DNA of 35,289 bases, taken from positions 1 to 35,289 of the forward strand of contig NZ_CALHVI010000054.1 in NCBI RefSeq assembly GCF_938039215.1, read 5' to 3'. A model generated the notes under the pieces. That model worked only from the letters and a program-made list of their open reading frames with translations, made no database searches and was not told where the DNA came from. Made by a program: the position numbers and the translations under genes. Of the stretch, positions 23,149 through 31,689 are shown one piece after another (the first letter of the stretch is position 1; each line of letters begins with the position of its first letter). The stretch is from an uncultured Porphyromonas sp. (GTDB taxonomy: Bacteria > Bacteroidota > Bacteroidia > Bacteroidales > Porphyromonadaceae).

Positions 23149-25041
23149 ATGCAACGATATAATATAACCGAGCTCTCCAACAAAAGCTTGGAGGAGCTCC
23201 GTGAGATCGCTCGTGAGATCGGGTTCTCCGCTGACTCTTTCCCCGATAAGCGTGAACTGATCTATGAGATCCTCGATCAGCAGGCCGTCACAGTGGCTGA
23301 GACTTCCGCCGTCAAGCGTAAGCCTGGCCGCCCTCGCAAAAGCTCTAGCTCCGAAGCTCCTTCGGAAGACGATGCTCCTTCTGCTGAAGCTGCTGAGCCA
23401 GCTGCCGAAGATGCTTCTTCTTCATCTGAAGCCGAAGCACCCAAGCGCAAGCGTGGTCGTCCCAGCAAGGCAGAGCTCCTTGCTCGCCAGCAGGCCATCT
23501 CTGCCGTAGCGAAGGCCTCGGAGAGTCAGGAAGCTGACCCCGAACACCTTCCCGTGGAAGAGCCTAAGACTCAGAAGCCCATTCGTGAGGCTCGTAGCTC
23601 TAGCCCTGCACCCGTCAAGACCAAGGAGGCTCAGCCTCGTGTCCCCGCAGCAGAGCCCGTAGCGGCTTCGAGCACCGAACCCGCAGCCGAGACCGAGGGC
23701 GCCGAAGCTCCTGCCCCAGTAAGCCCTGGGCGCATCGTCTTCCGTCATAAGGACAGTAAGTCGGTGCTGGATCAAGTCCTGCCTACCTTCTCTACGCCTC
23801 AGACCCAGCCTCAGCCTAAGGTGCGTCAGCAGCCTCAGCCCGAGCAACCCCAGCCAGCTAAGCAGCCAGCTGCGAAGGCTACGACACGTGTACAGCCACA
23901 GGAATTCAACTTCTCTGGGATCCTCGAGTGCATCGGGGTGCTGGAGATCCTCCCCGATGGCTACGGCTTCCTTCGCTCAGCTGACTACAACTATCTGCCT
24001 TCGCCCGATGATATCTATCTCTCGGCACAGCAGATCCGCCAGTGGAGCCTCCGTCCAGGAGACCTCGTCGAGGGCTTCATCCGTCCTCCACAGGATGGCG
24101 ATAAGTACTTCCCCTTCGACAAGATCACCCGTGTCAATGGGCGCACTCCGTCCGAGATGCGTGACCGAGTGCCCTTCGATCATCTGACACCGATCTTCCC
24201 CGATGAGAAGTTCCATCTGGATTCGCCCAATAACCCTGCCGTCCAGGACAAGATCGCTATGCGCATCGTCGACCTCTTCGCTCCCATCGGTAAGGGGCAG
24301 CGTGGACTCATCGTCGCCCAGCCCAAGACGGGGAAGACCATGCTTCTGAAGAATATCGCCAATGCGATCGCAGCTAATCACCCCGAGGTCTATATGATCA
24401 TCCTGCTGATCGATGAGCGGCCCGAAGAAGTCACCGATATGGCTACCAGCGTCAATGCCGAAGTCATCGCTTCGACCTTCGACGAGCCTGCAGATCGCCA
24501 TGTCAAGATCGCTGAGATCGTCCTCAACAAGGCTAAGCGTATGGTCGAGAGCGGTCAGGATGTTGTCATCCTCCTTGACTCCATCACCCGTCTGGCTCGT
24601 GCCTACAATACGGTACAGCCCGCCTCGGGTAAGGTGCTCTCTGGTGGGGTCGATGCCAATGCCCTGCAGAAGCCTAAGCGCTTCTTCGGTGCTGCCCGTA
24701 ATATCCGTGGCGGTGGTAGCCTGACGATCCTTGCTACCGCTCTTCAGGAGACGGGCTCTAAGATGGACGATGTCATCTTCGAAGAATTTAAGGGTACGGG
24801 TAATATGGAGCTACAGCTCGACCGTCGTCTGGCAAATAAGCGTATCTATCCTGCTGTCGACCTCGTCGCTAGCAGCACGCGCCGTGACGACCTCCTGCAG
24901 GATCAGACCACGCAGACACGTATGTGGTCCGTGCGTAAGGTGCTCTCTGAGATGAATCCTATCGAAGCAATGGAGAACGTCAAGAACCTCATGCTACGTA
25001 CCCGTGACAATGAGGAATTCTTCGCCGAAGTGAATAGCTAG
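23149..25041 (+). CDS. rho: Transcription termination factor Rho with long disordered insert
   Basis: A 630-residue Rho, about 210 residues longer than E. coli Rho. Residues 1-45 form the N-terminal helical Rho-N domain (YNITELSNKSLEELREIARE). Residues about 50-245 are a low-complexity, disordered region rich in Ala/Glu/Pro/Ser/Gln with two AT-hook-like basic motifs (KRKPGRPRKSS and KRKRGRPSKAE). The RNA-binding cold-shock-like domain follows (FSGILECIGVLEILPDGYGFLR), then the ATPase with Walker A AQPKTGKT near 390, Walker B VVILLDSITRLARAYN, and the Q-loop/R-loop region to the C-terminus. Disordered inserts are known in Bacteroides Rho, where they support condensate formation. The 244-nt leader after the tRNA has no recognisable promoter box but contains small hairpins (GAAGCT/AGCTTC at 23053-23069; CCTCC/GGAGG near 23090-23107). 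Confidence 0.95.
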   Translation: MQRYNITELSNKSLEELREIAREIGFSADSFPDKRELIYEILDQQAVTVAETSAVKRKPGRPRKSSSSEAPSEDDAPSAEAAEPAAEDASSSSEAEAPKRKRGRPSKAELLARQQAISAVAKASESQEADPEHLPVEEPKTQKPIREARSSSPAPVKTKEAQPRVPAAEPVAASSTEPAAETEGAEAPAPVSPGRIVFRHKDSKSVLDQVLPTFSTPQTQPQPKVRQQPQPEQPQPAKQPAAKATTRVQPQEFNFSGILECIGVLEILPDGYGFLRSADYNYLPSPDDIYLSAQQIRQWSLRPGDLVEGFIRPPQDGDKYFPFDKITRVNGRTPSEMRDRVPFDHLTPIFPDEKFHLDSPNNPAVQDKIAMRIVDLFAPIGKGQRGLIVAQPKTGKTMLLKNIANAIAANHPEVYMIILLIDERPEEVTDMATSVNAEVIASTFDEPADRHVKIAEIVLNKAKRMVESGQDVVILLDSITRLARAYNTVQPASGKVLSGGVDANALQKPKRFFGAARNIRGGGSLTILATALQETGSKMDDVIFEEFKGTGNMELQLDRRLANKRIYPAVDLVASSTRRDDLLQDQTTQTRMWSVRKVLSEMNPIEAMENVKNLMLRTRDNEEFFAEVNS

Positions 25042-25047
25042 TCTCGG

Positions 25048-25081
25048 CTTGCACGTTAGTCCAAGACTTCTCTTATCTTTG
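25048..25081 (+). promoter_or_regulatory. Promoter of the flavodoxin gene
   Basis: CTTGC (25048-25052), a spacer of about 21 bp and TATCTTTG (25074-25081). It lies directly after the rho stop, so flavodoxin is transcribed separately. The predicted start is about 40 nt before the ATG. Confidence 0.75.
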
Positions 25082-25127
25082 TATCGGAAACTCAATTACT
25101 ACTAACACAAAAATATCCTATCGCACA

Positions 25128-25628
25128 ATGAGCAAGATCGGTATTTTCTATGGCTCCTCTACTGGCTCCACCTCTGAGGTAGCTCAGCGCCTGGCTAAGG
25201 CCCTCGGTGCAGAAGCAAACGTATTCGATGTAGCAAGCGCTGACGCTGCTGATGTCGCTGGCTTCGATGTCCTCCTCCTCGGCTCTTCTACTTGGGGTCT
25301 GGGTGACCTGCAGGACGACTGGGAAGACTTCCTCCCCAAGCTCGCTGAGCAGGACCTCGCTGGCAAGAAGGTCGCTCTCTTCGGTTGCGGTGACGCTGAC
25401 AGCTATCCCGACAGCTTCTGCGAAGCTATCTTCAAGATCTACGAAGGTCTAGCAGGTACGGGTTGCTCCTTCATCGGTGCTTATGAGCCCGAAGGCTACA
25501 GCTACGATGCTACCCAGACTGAGCAGGATGGTAAGCTCATCGGTCTCTGCATCGACGAAGCTAACCAGTCCGACCTCACCGACGAACGTATCGAGAAGTG
25601 GGTCGCTCTCATCCAGCCTGAGCTCTAG
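25128..25628 (+). CDS. fldA: Long-chain flavodoxin
   Basis: A 166-residue FMN-binding electron carrier. The phosphate-binding loop GSSTGSTSEVA (residues about 9-19), the 60s loop SSTWGLGDLQDDW and the 90s loop GCGDADSYPDSFCEA contact FMN. The insertion before the last strand (about residues 120-140, YEPEGYSYDATQTEQDG) marks the long-chain class. It carries low-potential electrons, for instance to oxidoreductases or radical-SAM enzymes, and may substitute for ferredoxin when iron is short. It stands alone with its own promoter and terminator. Codon use is strongly biased to C-ending codons, suggesting high expression. Confidence 0.95.
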   Translation: MSKIGIFYGSSTGSTSEVAQRLAKALGAEANVFDVASADAADVAGFDVLLLGSSTWGLGDLQDDWEDFLPKLAEQDLAGKKVALFGCGDADSYPDSFCEAIFKIYEGLAGTGCSFIGAYEPEGYSYDATQTEQDGKLIGLCIDEANQSDLTDERIEKWVALIQPEL

Positions 25629-25649
25629 AAGCGTACCCCCATCTAAAGG

Positions 25650-25706
25650 AAGTTGCCCTCCGACTCCTCCTCCCTCATGGGAAGGAGAGCCGAAGGGCAA
25701 CTTTTT
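25650..25706 (+). terminator. Intrinsic terminator after flavodoxin
   Basis: AAGTTGCCCT (25650-25659) pairs with AGGGCAACTT (25694-25703), with further inner pairing (CTCCT/AGGAG), followed by a T-run to 25706. Confidence 0.8.
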
Positions 25707-25707
25707 G

Positions 25708-25715
25708 TATCTTTA
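25708..25715 (+). promoter_or_regulatory. Possible -7 box of the C69 dipeptidase gene
   Basis: TATCTTTA differs from TAnnTTTG by the last base and sits about 60 nt before the ATG. No clear -33 box is seen; the preceding bases belong to the flavodoxin terminator. Confidence 0.4.
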
Positions 25716-25773
25716 GGCTGTAGTAATCACTCAGCTATTACCTAGCTATTTTCCATTCAATATCAAATACACT

Positions 25774-27435
25774 ATGAAGCAAACTACACTCCTCGCAGGC
25801 TTCGCTCTGGCTCTGATGGGCTGGGCTACTCCGTCTGCAGAGGCTTGCTCCGACTTGATCGTGGGCAAGAAGGCTTCGGTCGACGGCTCCGTCATGATCA
25901 GCTATTCGGCCGACTCACACACGCTCTACGGTGACCTCGTCCACTATCCTGCCAAGGCGTGGGGCAAGGGGCTTATGCTCCAGATCCACGAGTGGGATAC
26001 GGGTAAGCCCCTCGGGTATATCCCTCAGGCTCCCGTCACGTACAACGTCGTGGGCAATATGAACGAGCATCAGGTCGCCATCACCGAGAGTACTTGGGGC
26101 GGACGCAAGGAGCTCCACGATCCTCAGGGCATCATGGACTACGGGAGCCTCATCTACGTAGCTCTTCAGCGCTCGACGAGCGCCCGTGAAGCCATCCGTA
26201 TCATGACGGATCTCGTCCGTGACTACGGCTACCACAGCTCTGGGGAATCCTTCACCATCGCCGATAAGAACGAGGTATGGATCATGGAGCTCATCGGCAA
26301 GGGGCCTAACAAGAAGGGCGCTACTTGGGTGGCTATCCGCATCCCTGACAACGCCATCGCTGCCCACGCTAACCAAGCACGCATTCACAAGATCCCCTTC
26401 GGCGACAAGGAGAACTGCATGTACGAGAAGGACGTGGTGAAGGTCGCTCGTGAGAACGGATGGTTCAAGGGCAAGGACAAGGACTTCGACTTCCAGAAGG
26501 CGTACAATCCCTACGACTTCAGCGGGCTACGTGCTTGCGAAGCTCGAGTATGGAGCTTCTTCCGCACCTTCGACAAGGGCATGGACAAGTATAAGAAGCA
26601 CATCATGGGCGATGCCTCGGAAGAGCCCATGCCTCTGTACATCATCCCCGACCGCAAGGTAAGCCTAGCAGATGTCCGTGAGGGCATGCGCAATCACTAC
26701 GAAGGCACCGAACTCTCGATGACCAACGACCCCGGGGCGGGCGCTTACAAGGTGCCTTACCGCTGGCGACCCATGACCTTCAAGAGCGAAGGCCGAGAAT
26801 ACTTCAACGAGCGTGCCATCGCCACCCAGCAGACGGGCTTCGTCCTGATCGCTCAGATGCGTAACTGGCTTCCCGACGCTATCGGCGGGATCCTTTGGTT
26901 CGGCGTGGACGATGCCAATACGGCCGTACTCACCCCGATGTACGCATCCATCACGGAGATCCCCGAATGCTACCGCAGAGGCAACGGCAGTATGACCGAG
27001 TTCAGCTGGACTTCGGCCTTCTGGATCCACAACTGGGTAGCGAACATGGCTTACCACCGCTACGAGCCCATGATTCGGGATATTCGCCCTGTTCAGAAGG
27101 CACTTGAGGACAGCTACACCGGCCTCGTCAAGGAAGCGGATGCTCGTGCACAGGAGCTCTACAAGGCGGATCCAGCGAAGGCTTCGGCTTACCTCACCCA
27201 GCTCTGTGGCAAGGTAGCCAACGAGACCACCGCACGCTGGAAGCAGCTCGGCGAATACCTCCTCGTCAAGTACATGGACGGCAACGTCAAGAAGGAGAAG
27301 GATGGCAAGTTCGAAGAGAATGGCTACGGCCAGATCGTCATGCCCAACTTCCCCGGTTACAGCCAGGATTACTACGATCAGGTCGCTAAGAGCGGCGAGG
27401 CCCAGCACCTCGAGGTCCCCAAGAAGGATAAGTAA
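25774..27435 (+). CDS. C69 family dipeptidase (PepD-like, Ntn hydrolase)
   Basis: A 553-residue exported peptidase of the C69 family. A signal peptide (KQTTLLAGFALALMGWATPSAEA) ends directly before Cys25 in ACSDLIVGKKASVDGSVMIS; in this family the Cys freed at the N-terminus is the catalytic nucleophile. Other family marks are HQVAITESTWGG, SFTIADKNEVWIMELIGKG and IAAHANQARI in the first half. It should release or cleave dipeptides in the periplasm or at the surface, which suits a bacterium that lives on peptides. The C-terminal third (about 420-553) is helical and lysine-rich. It is flanked by terminators and not part of an operon. Confidence 0.9.
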   Translation: MKQTTLLAGFALALMGWATPSAEACSDLIVGKKASVDGSVMISYSADSHTLYGDLVHYPAKAWGKGLMLQIHEWDTGKPLGYIPQAPVTYNVVGNMNEHQVAITESTWGGRKELHDPQGIMDYGSLIYVALQRSTSAREAIRIMTDLVRDYGYHSSGESFTIADKNEVWIMELIGKGPNKKGATWVAIRIPDNAIAAHANQARIHKIPFGDKENCMYEKDVVKVARENGWFKGKDKDFDFQKAYNPYDFSGLRACEARVWSFFRTFDKGMDKYKKHIMGDASEEPMPLYIIPDRKVSLADVREGMRNHYEGTELSMTNDPGAGAYKVPYRWRPMTFKSEGREYFNERAIATQQTGFVLIAQMRNWLPDAIGGILWFGVDDANTAVLTPMYASITEIPECYRRGNGSMTEFSWTSAFWIHNWVANMAYHRYEPMIRDIRPVQKALEDSYTGLVKEADARAQELYKADPAKASAYLTQLCGKVANETTARWKQLGEYLLVKYMDGNVKKEKDGKFEENGYGQIVMPNFPGYSQDYYDQVAKSGEAQHLEVPKKDK

Positions 27436-27458
27436 TCTCCGCTCTTTCTCATTAGGCT

Positions 27459-27500
27459 CTTCGCCCCCGTGCTCTTCGGAGTGCGGGGGCGAAGCTTTTT
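27459..27500 (+). terminator. Intrinsic terminator after the C69 dipeptidase
   Basis: CTTCGCCCCCG (27459-27469) pairs with CGGGGGCGAAG (27484-27494) around an inner CTC/GAG stem, then CTTTTT. Confidence 0.9.
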
Positions 27501-27666
27501 ATGAAGAAGGGGGAAGCTCCTCGTATTTCGTCCTTACGGCCCGCGACTGTCTCCCTCTTCCCATCCTAAGAAATAGGACTGCCCACCCTAAGGCGAATGA
27601 GCGTCGTTGCCCGCTCTTTTGTCCCGCCTCAGGCCCCGCATTCCCACGGGCTTCGAACGGCGGGAA

Positions 27667-27752
27667 AATTCCGTATATGCGAAAATAAATTTCCGCATAT
27701 GCGAAAAAATATTTCCGTATATAAGGAAATTTATTTTCGCATATACGGAATT
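27667..27752. repeat. Type C four-palindrome array, copy 1 (TATATGCG core)
   Basis: Four units CCGTATATGCG, CCGCATATGCG, CCGTATATAAGG and CGCATATACGG are separated by A/T linkers (AAAATAAATTT, AAAAAATATTT, AAATTTATTTT). The first and last units with their linkers form a perfect 28-bp inverted repeat (27667-27694 with 27725-27752). It is non-coding; ORFs with repeated Arg/Tyr/Phe across it are translations of the repeat. Confidence 0.9.
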
Positions 27753-27796
27753 TCTTTTCCTTGCGCACGGCAAAAAACCTTCATTCGAAGGGAAGG

Positions 27797-27886
27797 AATT
27801 TTTTGTACGTACGGCGATAAATTTCCTTACGTACGAAAATTTATTTCCGTACGTAAGAAAAAATATTTTCGTACGTACAGAAATTT
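27797..27886. repeat. Type C four-palindrome array, copy 2 (GTACGTAC core)
   Basis: Four units with TACGTAC cores (TGTACGTACG, CTTACGTACG, CGTACGTAAG, CGTACGTACA) are spaced by the same kind of A/T linkers as copy 1. Units 1:4 and 2:3 are exact reverse complements, a nested arrangement. TTCGAA-containing segments border and separate the two arrays (27652-27657, 27784-27789, 27894-27899 approximately). Confidence 0.9.
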
Positions 27887-27912
27887 CACCGCCTTCGAAG
27901 AGCGATAAAACA

Positions 27913-27962
27913 GATCGCCCACGGACCCCCACCACCGAGCGTGGGGAAGTCCGTGGACGATC
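27913..27962 (-). terminator. Terminator after kbl
   Basis: On the minus strand a long stem (GATCGCCCACGGAC region 27913-27926 with GTCCGTGGACGATC 27949-27962, plus inner CCCCAC/GTGGGG) is followed by TGTTTTATC. Confidence 0.75.
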
Positions 27963-27996
27963 CTTCTTGGGGCTCCGTCGGAGCGGAGGAAAAGAG

Positions 27997-29187
27997 CTAC
28001 TTCAGTGCACCGAGTTCACGGCCGACCTTGATGAAGGCGGCGATCGCCTTGTCGAGGTGGTGACGTTCGTGAGCGGCAGAGAGCTGGACTCGGATACGTG
28101 CTTGGCCCTTGGGGACGACGGGGTAGTAGAAGCCCGTGACGTAGATCCCTTCTTCCAGCAGGCGAGCGGCGTACTCCTGCGAGAGCTTAGCGTCGTAGAG
28201 CATCACGGCGCAGATGGCTGACTGGGTGGGCTTGATGTCGAAGCCAGCAGCGAGCATCTTGTCACGGAAGTACTCGACATTCTCCATCAGCTTGGTGTGC
28301 AGGGCATCGCTCTCTTCGAGCATCTTGAAGACTTCAAGCCCAGCGCCAACGACGGCAGGAGGGATGGAGTTGCTGAAGAGATAGGGGCGAGAGCGCTGGC
28401 GGAGCATGTCGATGATCTCCTTCGGACCTGTGGTGAAGCCGCCGATGGCACCACCGAAGGCCTTGCCGAGCGTACCGGTGTGTAGGTCGATGCGTCCGTA
28501 GCAGTCGAACTGCTCGGCGACACCTCTACCCGTCCGCCCGACGACCCCTGCCGAGTGACATTCGTCTACCATCACCAGTGCGTCGTACTTCTCCGCTAGG
28601 TCGCAGATCTTGTCCATCGGAGCGACGTTGCCGTCCATGGAGAAGACCCCGTCGGTGACGATGATGCGGAAGCGTGCAGACTGCGCCTCTTGGAGCACTC
28701 GCTCGAGGTCTGCCATATTAGCGTTCTCATAGCGGTAGCGCTGTGCCTTACACAGACGCACGCCGTCGATGATCGAGGCGTGATTGAGCGCATCGCTGAT
28801 GATCGCATCTTCGGGGCCGAATAGGGGCTCGAAGATCCCACCATTAGCGTCGAAGCAGGCGGCATAGAGGATCGTGTCTTCGGTGTGGAAGTAGCGAGCG
28901 ATGGCTTGCTCGAGCTCCTTGTGGATGTCTTGCGTCCCGCAGATGAAGCGGACGGAGCTCATCCCGAAGCCTCGTGCATCCATAGCTTCCTTCGCTGCCT
29001 TCACTAGGCGAGGATGGTCGGATAGCCCGAGGTAATTGTTGGCGCAGAAGTTGATCACTTCCTGCCCCGTGCTGATCTTGATGTCAGCGGTCTGAGGGGT
29101 GATGATGATGCGCTCCCGTTTGTAGAGCCCAGCCTCATCGATGGCCTTGAGTTCCTCGGCGAGGAACTTCTTCATGTTCTTAAACAT
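27997..29187 (-). CDS. kbl: Glycine C-acetyltransferase (2-amino-3-ketobutyrate CoA ligase)
   Basis: A 396-residue PLP enzyme of the alpha-oxoamine synthase family, normal length. It splits 2-amino-3-ketobutyrate with CoA into glycine and acetyl-CoA, the second step of threonine breakdown. Seen are NFCANNYLGLSDHP, SVRFICGTQDIHKELE, VDECHSAGVVGRTGRG and the Schiff-base lysine in TGTLGKAFGGAIGG. The upstream gene on the same strand encodes the threonine dehydrogenase that supplies its unstable substrate, 54 bases away, so an operon is likely. 8-amino-7-oxononanoate synthase (BioF) is the nearest alternative, but the neighbour and motif spacing favour Kbl. Confidence 0.95.
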   Translation of the reverse strand: MFKNMKKFLAEELKAIDEAGLYKRERIIITPQTADIKISTGQEVINFCANNYLGLSDHPRLVKAAKEAMDARGFGMSSVRFICGTQDIHKELEQAIARYFHTEDTILYAACFDANGGIFEPLFGPEDAIISDALNHASIIDGVRLCKAQRYRYENANMADLERVLQEAQSARFRIIVTDGVFSMDGNVAPMDKICDLAEKYDALVMVDECHSAGVVGRTGRGVAEQFDCYGRIDLHTGTLGKAFGGAIGGFTTGPKEIIDMLRQRSRPYLFSNSIPPAVVGAGLEVFKMLEESDALHTKLMENVEYFRDKMLAAGFDIKPTQSAICAVMLYDAKLSQEYAARLLEEGIYVTGFYYPVVPKGQARIRVQLSAAHERHHLDKAIAAFIKVGRELGALK

Positions 29188-29241
29188 AGTCTTGTGTATG
29201 GTCTAGTGAACTTGCTTGCGGTAGGGTGGGAGCTTGCGAGC

Positions 29242-30186
29242 CTAGCCCTTGCGACGGATGGTCTCGATCATGTCTCGAGTCATGGCGGGCAAGTCATATT
29301 CGGGCTTCCAGTCCCATTCACTGCGAGCGCAGCTGTCGTCCAGCGAATTGGGCCACGAGTCGGCGATGCTCTGGCGCAGCGGATCGAGCTCGTAGGTCAT
29401 CTGGAAGTCTGGGATAAGCTCTCGGATAGAGGCAGCGATCCCTTCGGGGTCGAAGCTCATCGAGGTCACGTTGAAGGAGTTGCGATGGATGAGGCGACTG
29501 GGATCGGCTTCCATCAGCTCGATGCAGGCACGTAGGGCATCGGGCATGTACATCATATCCATATAGGTGCCGGGGCGCAGAGGGCAAGCGAAGTGCCCCG
29601 TACGTACAGCGGCATAGTAGATATCTACAGCGTAGTCGGTAGTGCCACCTCCTGGAGGGGCTACATTAGATATAAGGCCTGGGAAGCGGACGGAGCGGGT
29701 ATCGACTCCGAAGCGCTTCTGATAGTAATCGCTGAGGAGCTCGCCGGTGACCTTCGTCACACCATACATTGTCTTGGGGCGCTGGATGGTGTCTTGGGGT
29801 GTCATGTCATGGGGGGTCTCGGGGCCGAAGGAGCCAATGGAGCTGGGGGTGAAGACGGCGCAGCCTGTCTCACGAGCTACCTCAAGGACATTGAAGAGTC
29901 CACCTACTCCGATATGCCAGGCTAGCTGGGGCTTGGCTTCGGCTACGGCACTCAGCAGAGCAGCCAGATTGTAGATGGTGTCGATCTTGTAGCGGTGGAC
30001 GATCTCGGTGATTTGCTGAGGATTGGTGATGTCTACCACTTCGCAGGGGCCTGTCTCCAGGAGTTCCCCTTTGGGAGGAGCTGCAGGGATGTACCCTGCC
30101 ACGACCACGGGGTAGATACGGCGGAGCGTCAATGCTAGCTCGGTGCCAATCTGCCCTGTAGAGCCGATGATAAGGATGTTTTTCAT
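29242..30186 (-). CDS. L-threonine 3-dehydrogenase (short-chain/epimerase type)
   Basis: A 314-residue NAD-dependent enzyme of the extended short-chain dehydrogenase family, the type of Tdh found in Bacteroidota and eukaryotes and not the zinc-dependent E. coli type. It oxidises threonine to 2-amino-3-ketobutyrate. The Rossmann motif is GSTGQIGTELAL at residues 8-19; the catalytic Tyr and Lys are in YGVTKVTGELL near 140; substrate loop features include SVRFPGLISN and GGGTTDYAVDIYYAAV. It is first in a two-gene operon with kbl. Threonine made through ThrA or freed from peptides would be turned into glycine and acetyl-CoA, fitting an amino-acid-fermenting lifestyle. Confidence 0.93.
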   Translation of the reverse strand: MKNILIIGSTGQIGTELALTLRRIYPVVVAGYIPAAPPKGELLETGPCEVVDITNPQQITEIVHRYKIDTIYNLAALLSAVAEAKPQLAWHIGVGGLFNVLEVARETGCAVFTPSSIGSFGPETPHDMTPQDTIQRPKTMYGVTKVTGELLSDYYQKRFGVDTRSVRFPGLISNVAPPGGGTTDYAVDIYYAAVRTGHFACPLRPGTYMDMMYMPDALRACIELMEADPSRLIHRNSFNVTSMSFDPEGIAASIRELIPDFQMTYELDPLRQSIADSWPNSLDDSCARSEWDWKPEYDLPAMTRDMIETIRRKG

Positions 30187-30411
30187 ACCTCTTTTTACTC
30201 GTGTTTATCGTGCGATGTCTCGCCGAGCAGGGTATCTTCTGTAGACGCTGCAGGTGCGAGGAATACCTAATATAGTGCGTACAAATGCCCTTTACTATGC
30301 GGTAAATGTAGCTATTCTCGTTGAATGGGGAAATAGTTCACGGAAGGCCCTCATCTAAGCCCTTGTATGCAAGCTCTCTAGGCTCTACTAGGCTAGACGA
30401 AAGAGTCTATA

Positions 30412-30419
30412 TACCTTTG
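30412..30419 (+). promoter_or_regulatory. -7 box of the M16 protease gene
   Basis: TACCTTTG about 28 nt before the ATG at 30447. The -33 region lacks a clear TTG. The rest of the divergent gap (30187-30411) shows no box for the tdh operon. Confidence 0.6.
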
Positions 30420-30446
30420 TGCCTACAATCATAGTTTTTTTAGGAA

Positions 30447-31685
30447 ATGCGCCATTATCAGACCTCTACCTTAGCCTCGGGACTCAGGATCATCTTAGCA
30501 GAGGAGCCCGAAGCTACGGTCAGCTATCTCGGACTCGGGGTGCGTGTGGGCTCACGGGATGAGTCTCTACGCTTCCACGGCCTCTCGCATAGCATCGAGC
30601 ACATGCTCTTCAAGGGGACACGACTGCGCTCTGCCCCTCAGCTCATCGAGCGTATGGAGGCTGTCGGTGCGGAGCTCAATGCCTTCACGACGAAGGAGGA
30701 GACGATGCTCTATGCCGTCTGCCCTTCGGTCTATGCTCGGCGTTCGCTCGCCGTACTGCTGGACATCGCTCGGCATAGTCGCTTCCCCGAGGAGGAGTGG
30801 GCGAAGGAGCAGGAGGTGATCCTAGATGAGATCCATTCGTATGAGGATAGCCCCTCGGAGCTGATCTTCGATGAGTTCGAGGATCAGGTCTTTCGCCCCC
30901 ATCCGCTGGGGCATGCGATCCTAGGGACAGAGGCTTCGGTGGGGCGCATCACCACAGAGCATCAGCGACGCTTCTACCAGCGGCATTACCGCCCCGAGCG
31001 GATGGTGCTCTTCGCCCAAGGAGCGGTATCTATGGAGCTACTTGAGAAGTATGCTTCCCGAGCTTTCCCCGAGGAGGCAAAGGAAGGGGAAGGGAAGACC
31101 GAAGGGGCTAGCTCTAGCCCCAACTATCGCACAGAGGCAAGGCATGTAGTGCGTCGGCGAGGTACGGCTCAGAGCCACGTCCTGATGGGTTGCCCTGCCT
31201 TTGACCTCTTTGATAAGCGAAGGCTCGGGCTCAGCCTGCTAGCCAATATCCTCGGCGGGAATGGGATGAATGCACGGCTGAATATGGAGCTTCGGGAGAA
31301 GCGAGGCTTGGTCTACCATGTCGAGTGCAGCTATACCCCGCATACGGATGCAGGGCTCTTCTCCATCTATTTCGGTTCGTCCCACCGAGCGGAGGCCGAA
31401 GCTATGGAGCTCGTCTATCGTGAGCTGGAGCGCCTAGCGAAGGAACCGCTGACGGCGGCCGAACTCACGGCAGCTCTGCGTCAGACACGGGGGCAACTCC
31501 TCGTTGCCTCGGACAATAAGGAGCAGCACTTCCTCACCATGGGCAAGAGCTTCCTCCATACGGGGCACTTCGATACTGATGAAGAGCTCTCAGAGCGACT
31601 AGCTACCTTGACTCCCGAGGGGCTCTATGAGACGGCACGGGAGCTCTTCCAGCGAGCGAACTTCCACACGCTCATCTACCGCTAG
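30447..31685 (+). CDS. M16 family zinc peptidase (pitrilysin/processing-peptidase type)
   Basis: A 412-residue single-unit M16 protease. The inverted zinc motif HxxEH is present as HSIEH (about residues 47-51, FHGLSHSIEHMLFKG), and the third ligand Glu lies in EQEVILDEIHSYEDSP about 76 residues later. The second half carries the family's RRGTAQSHVLMGCPAF region and the NGMNARLNMELREKRGLVYHVE motif with the conserved Arg-Tyr pair. No signal peptide is visible, so it is probably cytoplasmic. Similar proteins in this phylum are often annotated as processing peptidases; substrates are unknown. It has its own -7 box and converges with rnhB across a palindromic array. Confidence 0.93.
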   Translation: MRHYQTSTLASGLRIILAEEPEATVSYLGLGVRVGSRDESLRFHGLSHSIEHMLFKGTRLRSAPQLIERMEAVGAELNAFTTKEETMLYAVCPSVYARRSLAVLLDIARHSRFPEEEWAKEQEVILDEIHSYEDSPSELIFDEFEDQVFRPHPLGHAILGTEASVGRITTEHQRRFYQRHYRPERMVLFAQGAVSMELLEKYASRAFPEEAKEGEGKTEGASSSPNYRTEARHVVRRRGTAQSHVLMGCPAFDLFDKRRLGLSLLANILGGNGMNARLNMELREKRGLVYHVECSYTPHTDAGLFSIYFGSSHRAEAEAMELVYRELERLAKEPLTAAELTAALRQTRGQLLVASDNKEQHFLTMGKSFLHTGHFDTDEELSERLATLTPEGLYETARELFQRANFHTLIYR

Positions 31686-31689
31686 GGGA

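Noticed and set aside
26665..27408. 247-codon minus-strand ORF inside the C69 dipeptidase gene
   Set aside because: Antisense shadow of a strongly coding gene with clear family motifs; no independent support.
27499..28221. Several overlapping ORFs on both strands with repeated Arg/Tyr/Phe/Ile patterns
   Set aside because: They are translations of the type C palindrome arrays, occur on both strands in several frames, and have no coding bias or family similarity.
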